Shown: positions 8,830 through 16,046, counted from the stretch's first letter. The stretch: 16,578 nt of DNA from Afipia sp. (GCA_020056155.1 JAGVII010000664.1:1-16578), one strand, 5' to 3'. Notes: generated by a model from the sequence alone, not told the origin. Numbers and translations: made by a program.

Positions 8830-8850
8830 AACTTGCATCAACAGCAAGTT
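8830..8850. promoter_or_regulatory. Operator-like dyad O1
   Basis: AACTTGC (8830-8836), a 7-nt spacer, then GCAAGTT (8844-8850): a perfect inverted repeat with 7-7-7 spacing. The same layout recurs at 8852-8872 and at 12213-12233, next to the XRE-cupin regulator gene. It lies 85-105 bp before the start codon of the binding-protein gene. Assignment to the XRE-cupin protein is inference from co-occurrence. Confidence 0.75.
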
Positions 8851-8851
8851 A

Positions 8852-8872
8852 TACTTGCTCAAATAGCAAATT
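8852..8872. promoter_or_regulatory. Operator-like dyad O2
   Basis: TACTTGC (8852-8858), 7-nt spacer, GCAAATT (8866-8872). It is a slightly imperfect copy of O1. The two centres are 22 bp apart, close to two helical turns, so two dimers could bind the same face of the DNA. A TATACT at 8850-8855 bridges the pair, so occupancy would block a promoter using that box. Confidence 0.72.
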
Positions 8873-8890
8873 AACCGTTCCTGGGGCGTT

Positions 8891-8914
8891 CAAACCGGTA
8901 TTTCACCCGGTTTG
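8891..8914 (+). other. Leader hairpin before the binding-protein gene
   Basis: CAAACCGG (8891-8898) and CCGGTTTG (8907-8914) form a perfect 8-bp stem with an 8-nt loop. It lies in the expected 5' untranslated leader, ending 7 nt before the GAGGA ribosome-binding site (8922-8926). It could be an mRNA element affecting stability or initiation, or a DNA dyad for another regulator. Confidence 0.5.
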
Positions 8915-8934
8915 GCAGGTTGAGGATAAATCCT

Positions 8935-10149
8935 ATGCAAAAGTTGAGCCTTGTCGCGCTCGCCAGCCTTCTTTTCGGAAGCCTGGCGGTTCCAGTTGAA
9001 ACATCAGCACAGACCCCCGCCCCGGACGGTGTCGTCAAAATCGGCGTCCTGAACGACCAGTCGGGCATTTATGCGGACCTCGCCGGTCCGGGATCGGTCG
9101 AGGCCGCGCGGATGGCCATCGAGGATTTCGGCGGCAGCGTTCTGGGGAAAAAGATCGAGCTCCTGTCGGGAGATCATCAGAACAAGGCGGACATCGGGGC
9201 AACGATCGCCCGCAGCTGGTTCGACCGTGACAATGTCGATGTGATCGTGGATTTCTCCAATTCTTCGGTTGGACTGGCTGTCCAGGCCCTCGCGAAGCAG
9301 AAGAACAAGATCACGCTGATCGCGGCGGCATCGTCCGATTTCACCGGAAAGGCCTGCACCGCGACATCGGCTCAATGGGTCTACACCAGCCGCACCAACG
9401 GCTACGGACTGGCCAAGGCACTCACCGAAAAGAAGCTGGATACATGGTTCCTGGTGACCGTCGACTACGCATTCGGCCATGCGTTCGCCGATGATATCCG
9501 CCGCGCCGTCAAGGAGAACGGCGGGACCGTCCTCGGAGAGGTGCGCCACCCGCTCAACACATCGGACCTCAGCTCATTCCTGCTTCAGGCGCAGAACTCG
9601 AAGGCGAAAGTCATCGCTATCGTGAACGCCGGCGGCGACATGACGACGACCATCAAGCAGGCCGCCGAGTTCGGAATCTCGTCGCAGGCGACAATGGTCG
9701 CTCCGATCGTTTTCCTCACCGATGTGCACGCGATGGGCCTTCCGACCGCGCAAGGCTTGCAGTTCTTCACCGCGTTCTACTGGGATCGCGATGAGGCGAG
9801 CCGCAACTGGTCGAAGCGCTTCTTCGAACGGCGCAAGGCCATGCCGACCATGACCCAGGCTGGAATCTATTCAGCGACCCTGCACTACCTGAAAGCGGTC
9901 GCGGCCGCGAAAACCGACAGCACTCCCGAAGTCATGGCGAAAATGCGCGAACTCCCCGTCAACGACATCTTTACAACGAACGGATCGGTTCGCGAAGATG
10001 GGCAGATGATCCACGACATGCATCTCGTCGAGGTCAAGAAGCCCTCGGAATCGAAGGGCCCCTGGGATTACTACAAAGTCCTCGCGACCGTTCCCGGCAA
10101 CAAGCTCTTCAAGCCCCTGAGCGAGAGCGACTGCCCGCTCGTCAAATAG
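8935..10149 (+). CDS. ABC transporter substrate-binding protein, branched-chain amino acid type (orphan)
   Basis: A 404-aa periplasmic binding protein of the Leu/Ile/Val-binding (Peripla_BP_6, type 1 fold) family. The ATG at 8935 is preceded by GAGGA at 8922-8926; an upstream in-frame TTG at 8920 is less likely. The signal peptide is clear (hydrophobic 4-19, cleavage after TSA25) and lacks a lipobox. The fold signature starts at VVKIGVLNDQSGIYADLAGPGSVEAA, then ARSWFDRDNVDVIVDFSNS, YAFGHAFADDIRRAVKENGG and TQAGIYSATLHYLKAV. No permease or ATPase gene is nearby, so it must work with a transporter encoded elsewhere or serve as a sensor. It is the first gene of the cassette, under the O1/O2 operators, and is separated from the next gene by a hairpin that may raise its expression relative to the enzymes. 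The ligand cannot be read from sequence. Confidence 0.9.
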   Translation: MQKLSLVALASLLFGSLAVPVETSAQTPAPDGVVKIGVLNDQSGIYADLAGPGSVEAARMAIEDFGGSVLGKKIELLSGDHQNKADIGATIARSWFDRDNVDVIVDFSNSSVGLAVQALAKQKNKITLIAAASSDFTGKACTATSAQWVYTSRTNGYGLAKALTEKKLDTWFLVTVDYAFGHAFADDIRRAVKENGGTVLGEVRHPLNTSDLSSFLLQAQNSKAKVIAIVNAGGDMTTTIKQAAEFGISSQATMVAPIVFLTDVHAMGLPTAQGLQFFTAFYWDRDEASRNWSKRFFERRKAMPTMTQAGIYSATLHYLKAVAAAKTDSTPEVMAKMRELPVNDIFTTNGSVREDGQMIHDMHLVEVKKPSESKGPWDYYKVLATVPGNKLFKPLSESDCPLVK

Positions 10150-10172
10150 ACCGTCGGCCGATCGCCGTTCGC

Positions 10173-10200
10173 GAAATCCGCAGGCCCGGCCGCGGATTTC
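10173..10200 (+). other. Intercistronic hairpin after the binding-protein gene
   Basis: GAAATCCGC (10173-10181) and GCGGATTTC (10192-10200) form a perfect 9-bp stem with a 10-nt GC-rich loop, 24 nt past the stop codon. No T-run follows, so it is more likely a partial terminator or an RNA-stabilising structure of the kind often found after binding-protein genes, than a full stop. The rest of the 137-bp gap holds only the GAGGAAA ribosome-binding site of the next gene (10274-10280). Confidence 0.6.
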
Positions 10201-10286
10201 CGGACGGGGTCGTTCGCCGCCCTACGCCCAAACCCAGCACTCAACAACTGCCGCGCGCAGATTCGCGGCCGAAGAGGAAACTGCAC

Positions 10287-11384
10287 ATGAACGATGCTGT
10301 TCGAATGAACCTGGCCGAAGTCCACGCGACCGCGACAGAACTTCTGCTCGCTCAGGGCTTCAATGATATCCACGCCGAAGCGATTGCCAACACCGTCACC
10401 GCAGCCGAGCGCGATGAATGCAGGCACCACGGCCTGTTTCGCATTCCCTTCTACGTCAACGCGCTGAAGGCGGGCCAGGCATCGCCCGACGCCGAACCGA
10501 CGCTCACCACTCTGGCGCCCGGCGTTATCCGCGTCGATGCCCATAACGGCTTTTCGCCGCTTGCGCTCGAACGCGGCGACGAACCGCTCGCCAAACTGGC
10601 GCAGCAGAACGGTGTTGCGGTTCTCGCCGTGAACAATGCGCTGAACGTCGCGGCGCTGTGGCCAGAGGTCGAGCGTCTGGCCGAACGCGGGCTGGTCGCC
10701 TTCGCGTTCGTCTCCGCCGCGCCATATGTGGCGCCGGCCGGTGGCACCAAGCCGTTGTTCGGTACTAATCCGATGGCGTTTGCGTGGCCCCGCCTCGACG
10801 CGCCGCCGCTGGTGTTCGATCAGGCATCAAGCGCCAGCGCGCGTGGCGAAATCCAGATCCGCATGCGCGACGGCAAATCGCTTCCCGAAGGCTGGGCTAT
10901 CGGCCCCAATGGAAAATCGACCACCGATCCGAAGACGGCGCTCGCAGGTGCGCAGCTTCCGTTCGGCGGCTTCAAGGGATCGTCGATCGCGCTGATGGTC
11001 GAGCTCCTTGCAGGTCCGCTTGTCGGCGACGCGTTGAGCTTCGAGGCTGGCGAGCGCGACAAGGCCAAGACCGGCGCGCCCTGCGGCGGAGAACTCATCA
11101 TCGCCATCGATCCGGCGCGCTGCGTTCCCGGCGGCGACCGTAAGGCGCAACTCGCGCATGGCGAACTGCTGTTCACGAAGATTCTTGAGCAGGAAGGCAC
11201 CCGCCTGCCCTCGGACCGCCGCTACGAGGCGCGCAAGCGCACGGTGAAGGACGGCGTATTTGTGCCTCGGTCTCTCTATGAGGACCTCCAGACATTCCGC
11301 GCCGGAAAACAGATCAAAAAGCTGAACGACTATGAGGGCGATTCCCTGATCCACGAACAGGCGCTGAAAAGCCTGGCGAGCTAG
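10287..11384 (+). CDS. Ldh-family NAD(P)H-dependent oxidoreductase, cyclic imino-acid reductase-like
   Basis: A 365-aa cytoplasmic member of the malate/L-lactate dehydrogenase family (Ldh_2), of normal length. Diagnostic stretches are ERDECRHHGLFRIPFYV (about 35-51), the GTKPLFGTNPMAFAWP nucleotide-binding region (about 153-168), and LPFGGFKGSSIALMVELLAG (about 229-248). The last, together with ARGEIQIRMRDGKSLPEGWA, resembles the Δ1-piperideine-2-carboxylate/Δ1-pyrroline-2-carboxylate reductase (DpkA) branch more than malate dehydrogenases. Such enzymes reduce cyclic imines formed in the breakdown of D-lysine, D-proline or trans-3-hydroxyproline; the exact substrate here is an inference. ATG with GAGGAAA upstream. 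A 15-nt gap to the FMN split-barrel gene indicates one operon. Confidence 0.87.
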   Translation: MNDAVRMNLAEVHATATELLLAQGFNDIHAEAIANTVTAAERDECRHHGLFRIPFYVNALKAGQASPDAEPTLTTLAPGVIRVDAHNGFSPLALERGDEPLAKLAQQNGVAVLAVNNALNVAALWPEVERLAERGLVAFAFVSAAPYVAPAGGTKPLFGTNPMAFAWPRLDAPPLVFDQASSASARGEIQIRMRDGKSLPEGWAIGPNGKSTTDPKTALAGAQLPFGGFKGSSIALMVELLAGPLVGDALSFEAGERDKAKTGAPCGGELIIAIDPARCVPGGDRKAQLAHGELLFTKILEQEGTRLPSDRRYEARKRTVKDGVFVPRSLYEDLQTFRAGKQIKKLNDYEGDSLIHEQALKSLAS

Positions 11385-11399
11385 TCGGGAGCGACAATC

Positions 11400-12047
11400 A
11401 TGAGCACAACGTATGAACCGACGCAGAAGACCCAGGTCCGGCGCAGGCCGGACCGCGGGAATTACGATCGCGCGGTGGTTCACAAGATCATCGACAAGGC
11501 GCTGGTGGCCCATGTGGCGTTCGTTGAAAACGGCGAACCTCGCGTGCTGCCCACCACGATCGTCCGCATCGACGAGGACGTCTACATTCACGGAAGTCCG
11601 AACAACAACCTGCTGAGCGCCATCGCCGCCGGCGCGCCCGCCTGCATCGAGATGACGCTGGTCGACTCGATCGTCGCTGGCCGCTCCGGATTCGGTTGCA
11701 GCATGGATTATCGATCGGTGGTGATTTACGGACGCGCCGAGCAGGTCACCGAGCCTGCCGAAAAGGAGCGCATCATCGATGCGCTCGTGCAGGACATCAT
11801 TCCGGGGCACATCGTGCGGCGGCCGAAGCGCAAGGAACTGGCCGCGACCCTGGTGCTCCGGTTTCCGCTGATCGAAGTTTCGGCGAAGATCCGGGATGCC
11901 GGCAACATCGATGTCGAGGAGGATTACGATCTCGATTTGTGGGCGGGTGTGATTCCGCTGGGAGTTGCGGCGGGTCCCGGCAAGGGGTGCCCTCGTCTGA
12001 AGCCCGGCATCGAAACGCCCGGCTACGCGCTCAACTACAAGCGCTAG
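11400..12047 (+). CDS. Pyridoxamine 5'-phosphate oxidase-related FMN split-barrel protein
   Basis: A 215-aa cytoplasmic protein of the FMN-binding split-barrel superfamily (Pyridox_ox_2 / NimA-like, COG3467 type). Recognisable stretches are KALVAHVAFVENGEPRVLPT, the strand pair DVYIHGSPNNNLLSAIAAG and the YRSVVIYGRAEQV strand. It lacks the family features I would need to call it a true pyridoxine phosphate oxidase, so its reaction is unknown; a flavin-dependent reductase or a flavin carrier for the neighbouring oxidoreductase are both possible. ATG 15 nt after the upstream stop, with GGGAG (11387-11391) as ribosome-binding site. It is the last gene before the terminator at 12073-12108. Confidence 0.85.
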   Translation: MSTTYEPTQKTQVRRRPDRGNYDRAVVHKIIDKALVAHVAFVENGEPRVLPTTIVRIDEDVYIHGSPNNNLLSAIAAGAPACIEMTLVDSIVAGRSGFGCSMDYRSVVIYGRAEQVTEPAEKERIIDALVQDIIPGHIVRRPKRKELAATLVLRFPLIEVSAKIRDAGNIDVEEDYDLDLWAGVIPLGVAAGPGKGCPRLKPGIETPGYALNYKR

Positions 12048-12069
12048 CTCTTCCGCCCGTCCACGTAGC

Positions 12070-12108
12070 AAAATGCCATCCGAACCTTGGAGGTCGGGTG
12101 GCATCTTT
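12070..12108 (+). terminator. Intrinsic terminator at the end of the catabolic operon
   Basis: ATGCCATCCGA (12073-12083) pairs with TCGGGTGGCAT (12094-12104) over 11 positions including one G·U, with a 10-nt loop, followed by CTTTGT and preceded by AAA. This is a moderate rho-independent terminator. It separates the binding-protein/oxidoreductase/FMN-protein operon from the regulator gene, which therefore needs its own promoter. Confidence 0.75.
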
Positions 12109-12197
12109 GTGTCACAGCCGCACGACGGCCGCCAACGACGGCCCAACCTTGGCTATCGCAACGCACAACACCGCTGACAGGCGATTTTTCGGCTTGG

Positions 12198-12215
12198 GTT
12201 TGGCGCCAGCCAAAC
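12198..12215. promoter_or_regulatory. Second dyad upstream of the XRE-cupin gene
   Basis: GTTTGGC (12198-12204) and GCCAAAC (12209-12215) form a perfect 7-4-7 inverted repeat whose last three bases overlap operator O3. It has a different core from O1-O3, so it may bind a second protein or form an mRNA hairpin. Confidence 0.5.
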
Positions 12216-12233
12216 TTGTGTTAGATGCAAGCA
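12213..12233. promoter_or_regulatory. Operator-like dyad O3 at the regulator promoter
   Basis: AACTTGT (12213-12219), 7-nt spacer, GCAAGCA (12227-12233), the same 7-7-7 geometry as O1 and O2. It covers a TTAGAT (12221-12226) that could be a -10 box, and the non-preferred ATG at 12225. This position is what an autorepressor would use. Confidence 0.68.
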
Positions 12234-12263
12234 AAATCAGGCAATGGCACCGGGAAGATTGTT

Positions 12264-12929
12264 TTGACCGAAAATGCAAAGCAGACAGCGCGCGAGCTTG
12301 GCGAGCGGATTCGCGCCGCCCGTGTCAGGGCGAAGCTGCGGCTTATCGACGTCGCGTCCCGGACGGGCCTCACCGAGAGTTCGCTGTCCCGGATCGAACG
12401 CGGGTATACGGCGGTTTCGGTGATGAACCTCGTGCAGATCTGCGAGGTGCTCTCGATCGGCATCGATGAACTGTTCCAGTCCAAGGTGATTCCGGCAAAG
12501 ACCACCATTGCCGTTCACAGCCGCGCCATGGACGAGTTCGAGGAAGTGGAAGCCACCGGCTATCGGTGGCGGCATCTGGTCGGCGGCGCGCCGTTCGACA
12601 CCTTCAATGTCTTCCATCTGGTCATGCCCAAGGAAGAACTGATGAAGACCATGGTGTCTCATCCCGGCCAGGAATACTGCTACGTGATGGAGGGCGAGAT
12701 CCTTTTCTACGTCGACAACGAGTGTCACCGCTTGGGGCCGGGCGACGGCATTCTGATCGACTCTCAACTCCCGCATCGGGCTGAGCGCGTCAGCGAAGAA
12801 GCCGCCCATATTCTGATGACGGTGACGCGGCCCATGGCGGAGAAGATTTCTCCCGAATGGTGGAATCTGTCTCCCTCGCAGGAAGTCGAAAAAACACCGG
12901 CAAAGGACCGGGCGAAAGAAGACACCTGA
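12264..12929 (+). CDS. XRE-family transcriptional regulator with C-terminal cupin domain
   Basis: A cytoplasmic regulator of 221 aa from the TTG at 12264, which has GGGAAG (12252-12257) at good spacing. An in-frame ATG at 12225 would add 13 residues but has no ribosome-binding site and lies inside operator O3. The XRE helix-turn-helix occupies about 8-66 (LRLIDVASRTGLTESSLSRIERG) and the cupin_2 domain about 120-190 (HPGQEYCYVMEGEILFYV, then GPGDGILIDSQLPHR). In this architecture the cupin usually binds a small metabolite that tunes DNA binding. It probably controls the upstream operon and itself through O1-O3 (inference). The gene ends 3 bp from the stop of convergent ccmH, with no obvious terminator between them. 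Confidence 0.9.
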   Translation: MTENAKQTARELGERIRAARVRAKLRLIDVASRTGLTESSLSRIERGYTAVSVMNLVQICEVLSIGIDELFQSKVIPAKTTIAVHSRAMDEFEEVEATGYRWRHLVGGAPFDTFNVFHLVMPKEELMKTMVSHPGQEYCYVMEGEILFYVDNECHRLGPGDGILIDSQLPHRAERVSEEAAHILMTVTRPMAEKISPEWWNLSPSQEVEKTPAKDRAKEDT

Positions 12930-12932
12930 CGC

Positions 12933-13433
12933 TCAAACGCGCTTTTCAGACGGCGCTTCGTCGGCGATCAGTTTCTCGAGCCGCGCCTCTTCCTCAGGGG
13001 TGAGCTGGAATAACGCCCCTTCCTCGCCGGCAGCCGCGCGGTTGCGGCGGCGATTGCCGAACCACAATGCCAGCCCGCCGCCCGCCAGAACCAGCGGGGG
13101 AACCAGCCACAGCAACAGCGTACGGCTTTCGACGCGCGGCTTGAGCAGAACGAACTCGCCGTAGCGCGCGACGAGGAAATCCATCACCTGCTGGTCGGTG
13201 CTGCCCGCCGCGATCCGCTCGCGCACCAGCAGGCGCAGATCGCGCGCCAGCGGCGCATCGGAATCGTCGATAGACTGGTTCTGGCAGACCATGCAGCGCA
13301 GTTCGCGTGACAGGTTGCGCGCCCGCGCCTCCTGCGCCGGATCGGCCATGATCTCGTCGGGCTGCACGGCGAAAGCGGCGAACGGCATCAGCGTCAGCAT
13401 GAGCGCGAACAGGGCCGGCAGGATGCGTTTCAT
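12933..13433 (-). CDS. ccmH: Cytochrome c-type biogenesis protein CcmH (CycL), thiol reductase component
   Basis: A 166-aa membrane-anchored protein with its active site facing the periplasm. A signal peptide (hydrophobic 4-22) is followed by the LRCMVCQNQSI motif with Cys47 and Cys50, which reduces the disulphide of apocytochrome c before heme ligation. One transmembrane helix follows at about 105-125 and a charged cytoplasmic tail (about 127-166). This is the short CcmH form without a fused TPR domain, matching the separate ccmI gene in this window. The ATG is 5 nt after the ccmF stop. It is the last gene of the ccm unit here. Confidence 0.95.
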   Translation of the reverse strand: MKRILPALFALMLTLMPFAAFAVQPDEIMADPAQEARARNLSRELRCMVCQNQSIDDSDAPLARDLRLLVRERIAAGSTDQQVMDFLVARYGEFVLLKPRVESRTLLLWLVPPLVLAGGGLALWFGNRRRNRAAAGEEGALFQLTPEEEARLEKLIADEAPSEKRV

Positions 13434-13438
13434 CGCGG

Positions 13439-15430
13439 CTACTCCGCCGCCTGCAACGCGCCGGCTTTCTTAGCCGCCTTGGCCGGCTTCGGCGCGCCGA
13501 CGCGTAGCCGCCTGTCCGTGAGCGACAGCAAACCGCCGAACGCCATCAGCACCGGCCCGAACCAGATCAGCAGCACCATCGGCTTGTGATAGATCCGCAC
13601 CGCGACCGATCCGTCGGCATGGGCGTCACCAAGCGAAATGTAGATCTGGCTCGCGCCCCGCGTCAGCAGCGCGGCCTCCGTTGTCGACATGTCGCGCGTC
13701 GCAAAGTTGCGCTTCGACGGCGACAGGATGCCGATGGTCCTGCCGTCCAGCATAACGGTGAAATGCGACACCGCCTCGCGATAATTCGGGCCCTGCTGCT
13801 GCGTGACGTCGTCAAGCCGCACCTGATAGCCGCCGACGGTCGCGATATCCTTCGGCCGCATCGACGCAATGCTCTCCGAATTCCACGTCGTCTCGCAGAC
13901 AATCCCGATCAGCGCGATGCCGAGCCCGGCATGGGCGAAGGCCGAACCCCAGGTCGAGCGCGGCAACCCGCGCGCGCGTTGCAACGACGTTGTCAGCGGC
14001 GCACGGAACAGTTGGGTGCGCTCAACGATGTCGGTGAGAGCGCCGAGCACGACGAACACCGCAATGCCGATCATCAGCGGCGCGAACGCACCGCCTCCCC
14101 TCGTCCACGCCCACAGCACGGCCATCGCCACCAGCGCGACGATGCCCGCTGCGGTCAGGCGCTGCGAAGCGCCGACGATGTCGCCGCGCTTCCACGCCAG
14201 CAGCGGCCCGAACGGAACTGCGATCAGCAGCGGCAGGAACAACGGTGCGAACGTCAGATTGAAAAACGGCGCGCCCACCGAAATCTTGTCGCCGGTGAGA
14301 ACTTCCAGCGCCAGCGGATACAGCGTGCCGACGAAGACGGTCGCGCAGGCCGTCGTCAGCAGCAGGTTGTTGAGCACCAGCGCGCCTTCGCGCGAAATAG
14401 GCGCGAACAGACCGCCCTGCTTGAGCGCCGTCGCCCGCCATGCATAAAGGGCGAGGCTGCCGCCGATGAACAGGCACAGGATCATGAGAATGAACACGCC
14501 ACGCGACGGATCGCTGGCGAAGGTATGCACCGAGGTCAGCACGCCCGAGCGCACCAGGAAGGTGCCGAGCAGCGACAGAGAAAATGTCAGGATCGCGAGC
14601 AGAACGGTCCAGACCTTCAGTGCGTCGCGCTTTTCCATCACCACGGCGGAATGCAGCAGCGCGGTGCCTGCGAGCCACGGCATCAGCGAGGCATTCTCCA
14701 CCGGGTCCCAGAACCACCAGCCGCCCCAGCCGAGTTCGTAATAGGCCCAGTACGAGCCCATCGCGATGCCGAGCGTCAGGAAGATCCAAGCCGTCAGCGT
14801 CCATGGCCGCACCCACCGCGCCCACGCGGCATCGATGCGGCCTTCGATCAGCGCGGCAACGGCGAACGAAAACGAGATCGAGAAACCGACATAGCCGAGA
14901 TAGAGCATCGGCGGATGGATCGCGAGGCCGATGTCCTGCAGGATCGGGTTGAGATTGCGGCCCTCCATCGGCGGATTGGCGATCCGCGCGAACGGGTTCG
15001 AGGTGGCAAGGATGAAGAGATAGAACGCCGCGCCGATCCAGCCCTGCACCGCCAGCACATGAGCGCGCAGCGAGCGCGGCAGGTTATTGCCGAACGCCGC
15101 CACCAGTGCGCCGAACAGCGCGAGGATCAGAACCCACAGCAGCATCGAGCCTTCGTGGTTTCCCCACACACCCGTGAGCTTGTAGAGCATCGGCTTCAGC
15201 GAATGGGAGTTCTCGAAAACGTTCGCGACCGAGAAATCCGACGTCACGTGCAGCCAGGTCAGCGCGGCGAACGATGCCGCGGTGAACGCGAACTGCGTCA
15301 GCGCGGTGGAGCGCGCGACATTCATCAGCGCCGGGTCGCGCAAGCGCGCGCCGGCCACCGGAACCACCGACTGGATCAGCGCCAGAACCAGCGCCAGCAC
15401 CAGCGCGTAATGTCCCGCCTCGGCAATCAC
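13439..15430 (-). CDS. ccmF: Heme lyase CcmF (CycK), cytochrome c maturation
   Basis: A 663-aa polytopic inner-membrane protein that takes heme from holo-CcmE and attaches it to the CXXCH motif of apocytochrome c, together with CcmH and CcmI. The tryptophan-rich WWD heme-handling motif is at about 235-252 ([18 protein letters not shown]). The four conserved histidines are visible at His172 (AIHPPMLY), His260 (ALLHSAVV), His302 (SVHTFASDP) and His500 (AFAHAGLG), close to the numbering known for E. coli CcmF. A Lys/Ala-rich tail ends the protein. The GTG start overlaps the ccmE stop by 4 nt (GTGA), indicating coupled translation. Confidence 0.97.
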   Translation of the reverse strand: MIAEAGHYALVLALVLALIQSVVPVAGARLRDPALMNVARSTALTQFAFTAASFAALTWLHVTSDFSVANVFENSHSLKPMLYKLTGVWGNHEGSMLLWVLILALFGALVAAFGNNLPRSLRAHVLAVQGWIGAAFYLFILATSNPFARIANPPMEGRNLNPILQDIGLAIHPPMLYLGYVGFSISFSFAVAALIEGRIDAAWARWVRPWTLTAWIFLTLGIAMGSYWAYYELGWGGWWFWDPVENASLMPWLAGTALLHSAVVMEKRDALKVWTVLLAILTFSLSLLGTFLVRSGVLTSVHTFASDPSRGVFILMILCLFIGGSLALYAWRATALKQGGLFAPISREGALVLNNLLLTTACATVFVGTLYPLALEVLTGDKISVGAPFFNLTFAPLFLPLLIAVPFGPLLAWKRGDIVGASQRLTAAGIVALVAMAVLWAWTRGGGAFAPLMIGIAVFVVLGALTDIVERTQLFRAPLTTSLQRARGLPRSTWGSAFAHAGLGIALIGIVCETTWNSESIASMRPKDIATVGGYQVRLDDVTQQQGPNYREAVSHFTVMLDGRTIGILSPSKRNFATRDMSTTEAALLTRGASQIYISLGDAHADGSVAVRIYHKPMVLLIWFGPVLMAFGGLLSLTDRRLRVGAPKPAKAAKKAGALQAAE

Positions 15431-15909
15431 TTTGCGGCCCCCTGCACATCTGGGGCTTTTTGCGCCTTCTTGCCGTAGTCGTCCTTCCAGTGGCCGGTTT
15501 TCTTGAGTTCCTCGGCGACGGCCTTAGGCATGTAGTTTTCGTCGTGCTTGGCGAGCACCGTGTCCGCCTTGAACACGCCCTGCGCGTCGAGCGCGCCCTC
15601 GGAAATGATGCCCTGCCCTTCGCGGAACAGATCTGGAAGAATGCCTTGATAAGTCACCGGCAAGGTTGAGCTTCCATCGGTGACCTCAAACTTCACCTTA
15701 AGCTGTTCGCCGCGCACCAGCGATCCCTCCCGCACCATGCCGCCGAGACGGAAACGCTGGCCGGGCTGGATGTGCTTTTCGGCGGCCATGGTCGGCGTCG
15801 AGAAGAACAGGATGGAGTCGCGCAGCGCATTGAGCACGAGCGCAGCCGCAATCGCCAGCACCGCGAGCGAGCCTCCGATCAACGTCAATCGCCGCTGCTT
15901 GCGTGTCAT
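15427..15909 (-). CDS. ccmE: Periplasmic heme chaperone CcmE (CycJ)
   Basis: A 160-aa protein anchored by one N-terminal helix (about 8-28), with a periplasmic OB-fold domain. The covalent heme-binding His122 is in [11 protein letters not shown], with the conserved Tyr126 four residues on. It receives heme from CcmC/CcmD and passes it to CcmF. The C-terminal tail is Lys-rich and flexible. The ATG at 15907-15909 has a GAAGGAA ribosome-binding site just upstream on the - strand. It is separated from ccmI by a 137-bp gap largely filled by a palindromic repeat, so it may get less read-through from ccmI than a typical overlapping gene would. Confidence 0.96.
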   Translation of the reverse strand: MTRKQRRLTLIGGSLAVLAIAAALVLNALRDSILFFSTPTMAAEKHIQPGQRFRLGGMVREGSLVRGEQLKVKFEVTDGSSTLPVTYQGILPDLFREGQGIISEGALDAQGVFKADTVLAKHDENYMPKAVAEELKKTGHWKDDYGKKAQKAPDVQGAAK

Positions 15910-15943
15910 GCGTGTTCCTTCGTCAGGTACGTCGTTCGCAACT

Positions 15944-16027
15944 CGTCATTGCGAGGAGCGCTTGCGACGAAGCAATCCAGTTCTTGCTGAATCAAGACTG
16001 GATTGCTTCGCTGCGCTCGCAATGACG
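15944..16027. repeat. 84-bp interspersed palindromic repeat between ccmI and ccmE
   Basis: Outer arms CGTCATTGCGAG (15944-15955) and CTCGCAATGACG (16016-16027) and inner arms GAAGCAATCCAGT (15969-15981) and ACTGGATTGCTTC (15997-16009) are perfectly complementary; the pairing continues with a one-base bulge through CTTG/CAAG near the tip. The result is a long cruciform or RNA hairpin. I recognise this text as a common intergenic palindrome of Bradyrhizobium/Rhodopseudomonas-type genomes, from memory. An 8-bp direct repeat GCAACTCG flanks it (15938-15945 and 16036-16043), overlapping its left end by 2 bp. Confidence 0.85.
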
Positions 16028-16046
16028 TGAGTGATGCAACTCGCAT

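Larger units (their letters stand above)
8497..8934. promoter_or_regulatory. Divergent intergenic region, degP / binding-protein cassette
   Basis: This 438-bp region carries the control signals for two divergent transcripts and no gene I can support. The degP side (about 8500-8700) has an A/T-rich patch (8604-8624) but no promoter boxes I can name. The right side carries the tandem operators (8830-8850, 8852-8872), an extra GACTTGC half-site at 8818-8824, a TATACT at 8850-8855 that could be a -10 box, and a leader hairpin (8891-8914). Two short hairpins at 8651-8665 and 8734-8749 are too weak to call. Confidence 0.7.

Noticed and set aside
8806..8833. TTGACG at 8806-8811 as a -35 box for the binding-protein gene
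   Set aside because: The hexamer at proper spacing (around 8828) does not resemble a -10 box; the better TATACT at 8850 is too far away.
10827..12146. 439-codon open frame on - opposite the oxidoreductase and FMN-protein genes
   Set aside because: It crosses two well-supported genes and the terminator hairpin; composition is that of a shadow frame.
12930..12970. Bidirectional terminator between the XRE-cupin gene and ccmH
   Set aside because: The gap is 3 bp and I found only a weak GCGC pairing within the ccmH 3' end.
13586..15478. 630-codon open frame on + opposite ccmF
   Set aside because: It is antisense to an unmistakable ccmF, has an Arg/Gln/His-rich composition typical of GC-rich shadow frames, and shows no domain.
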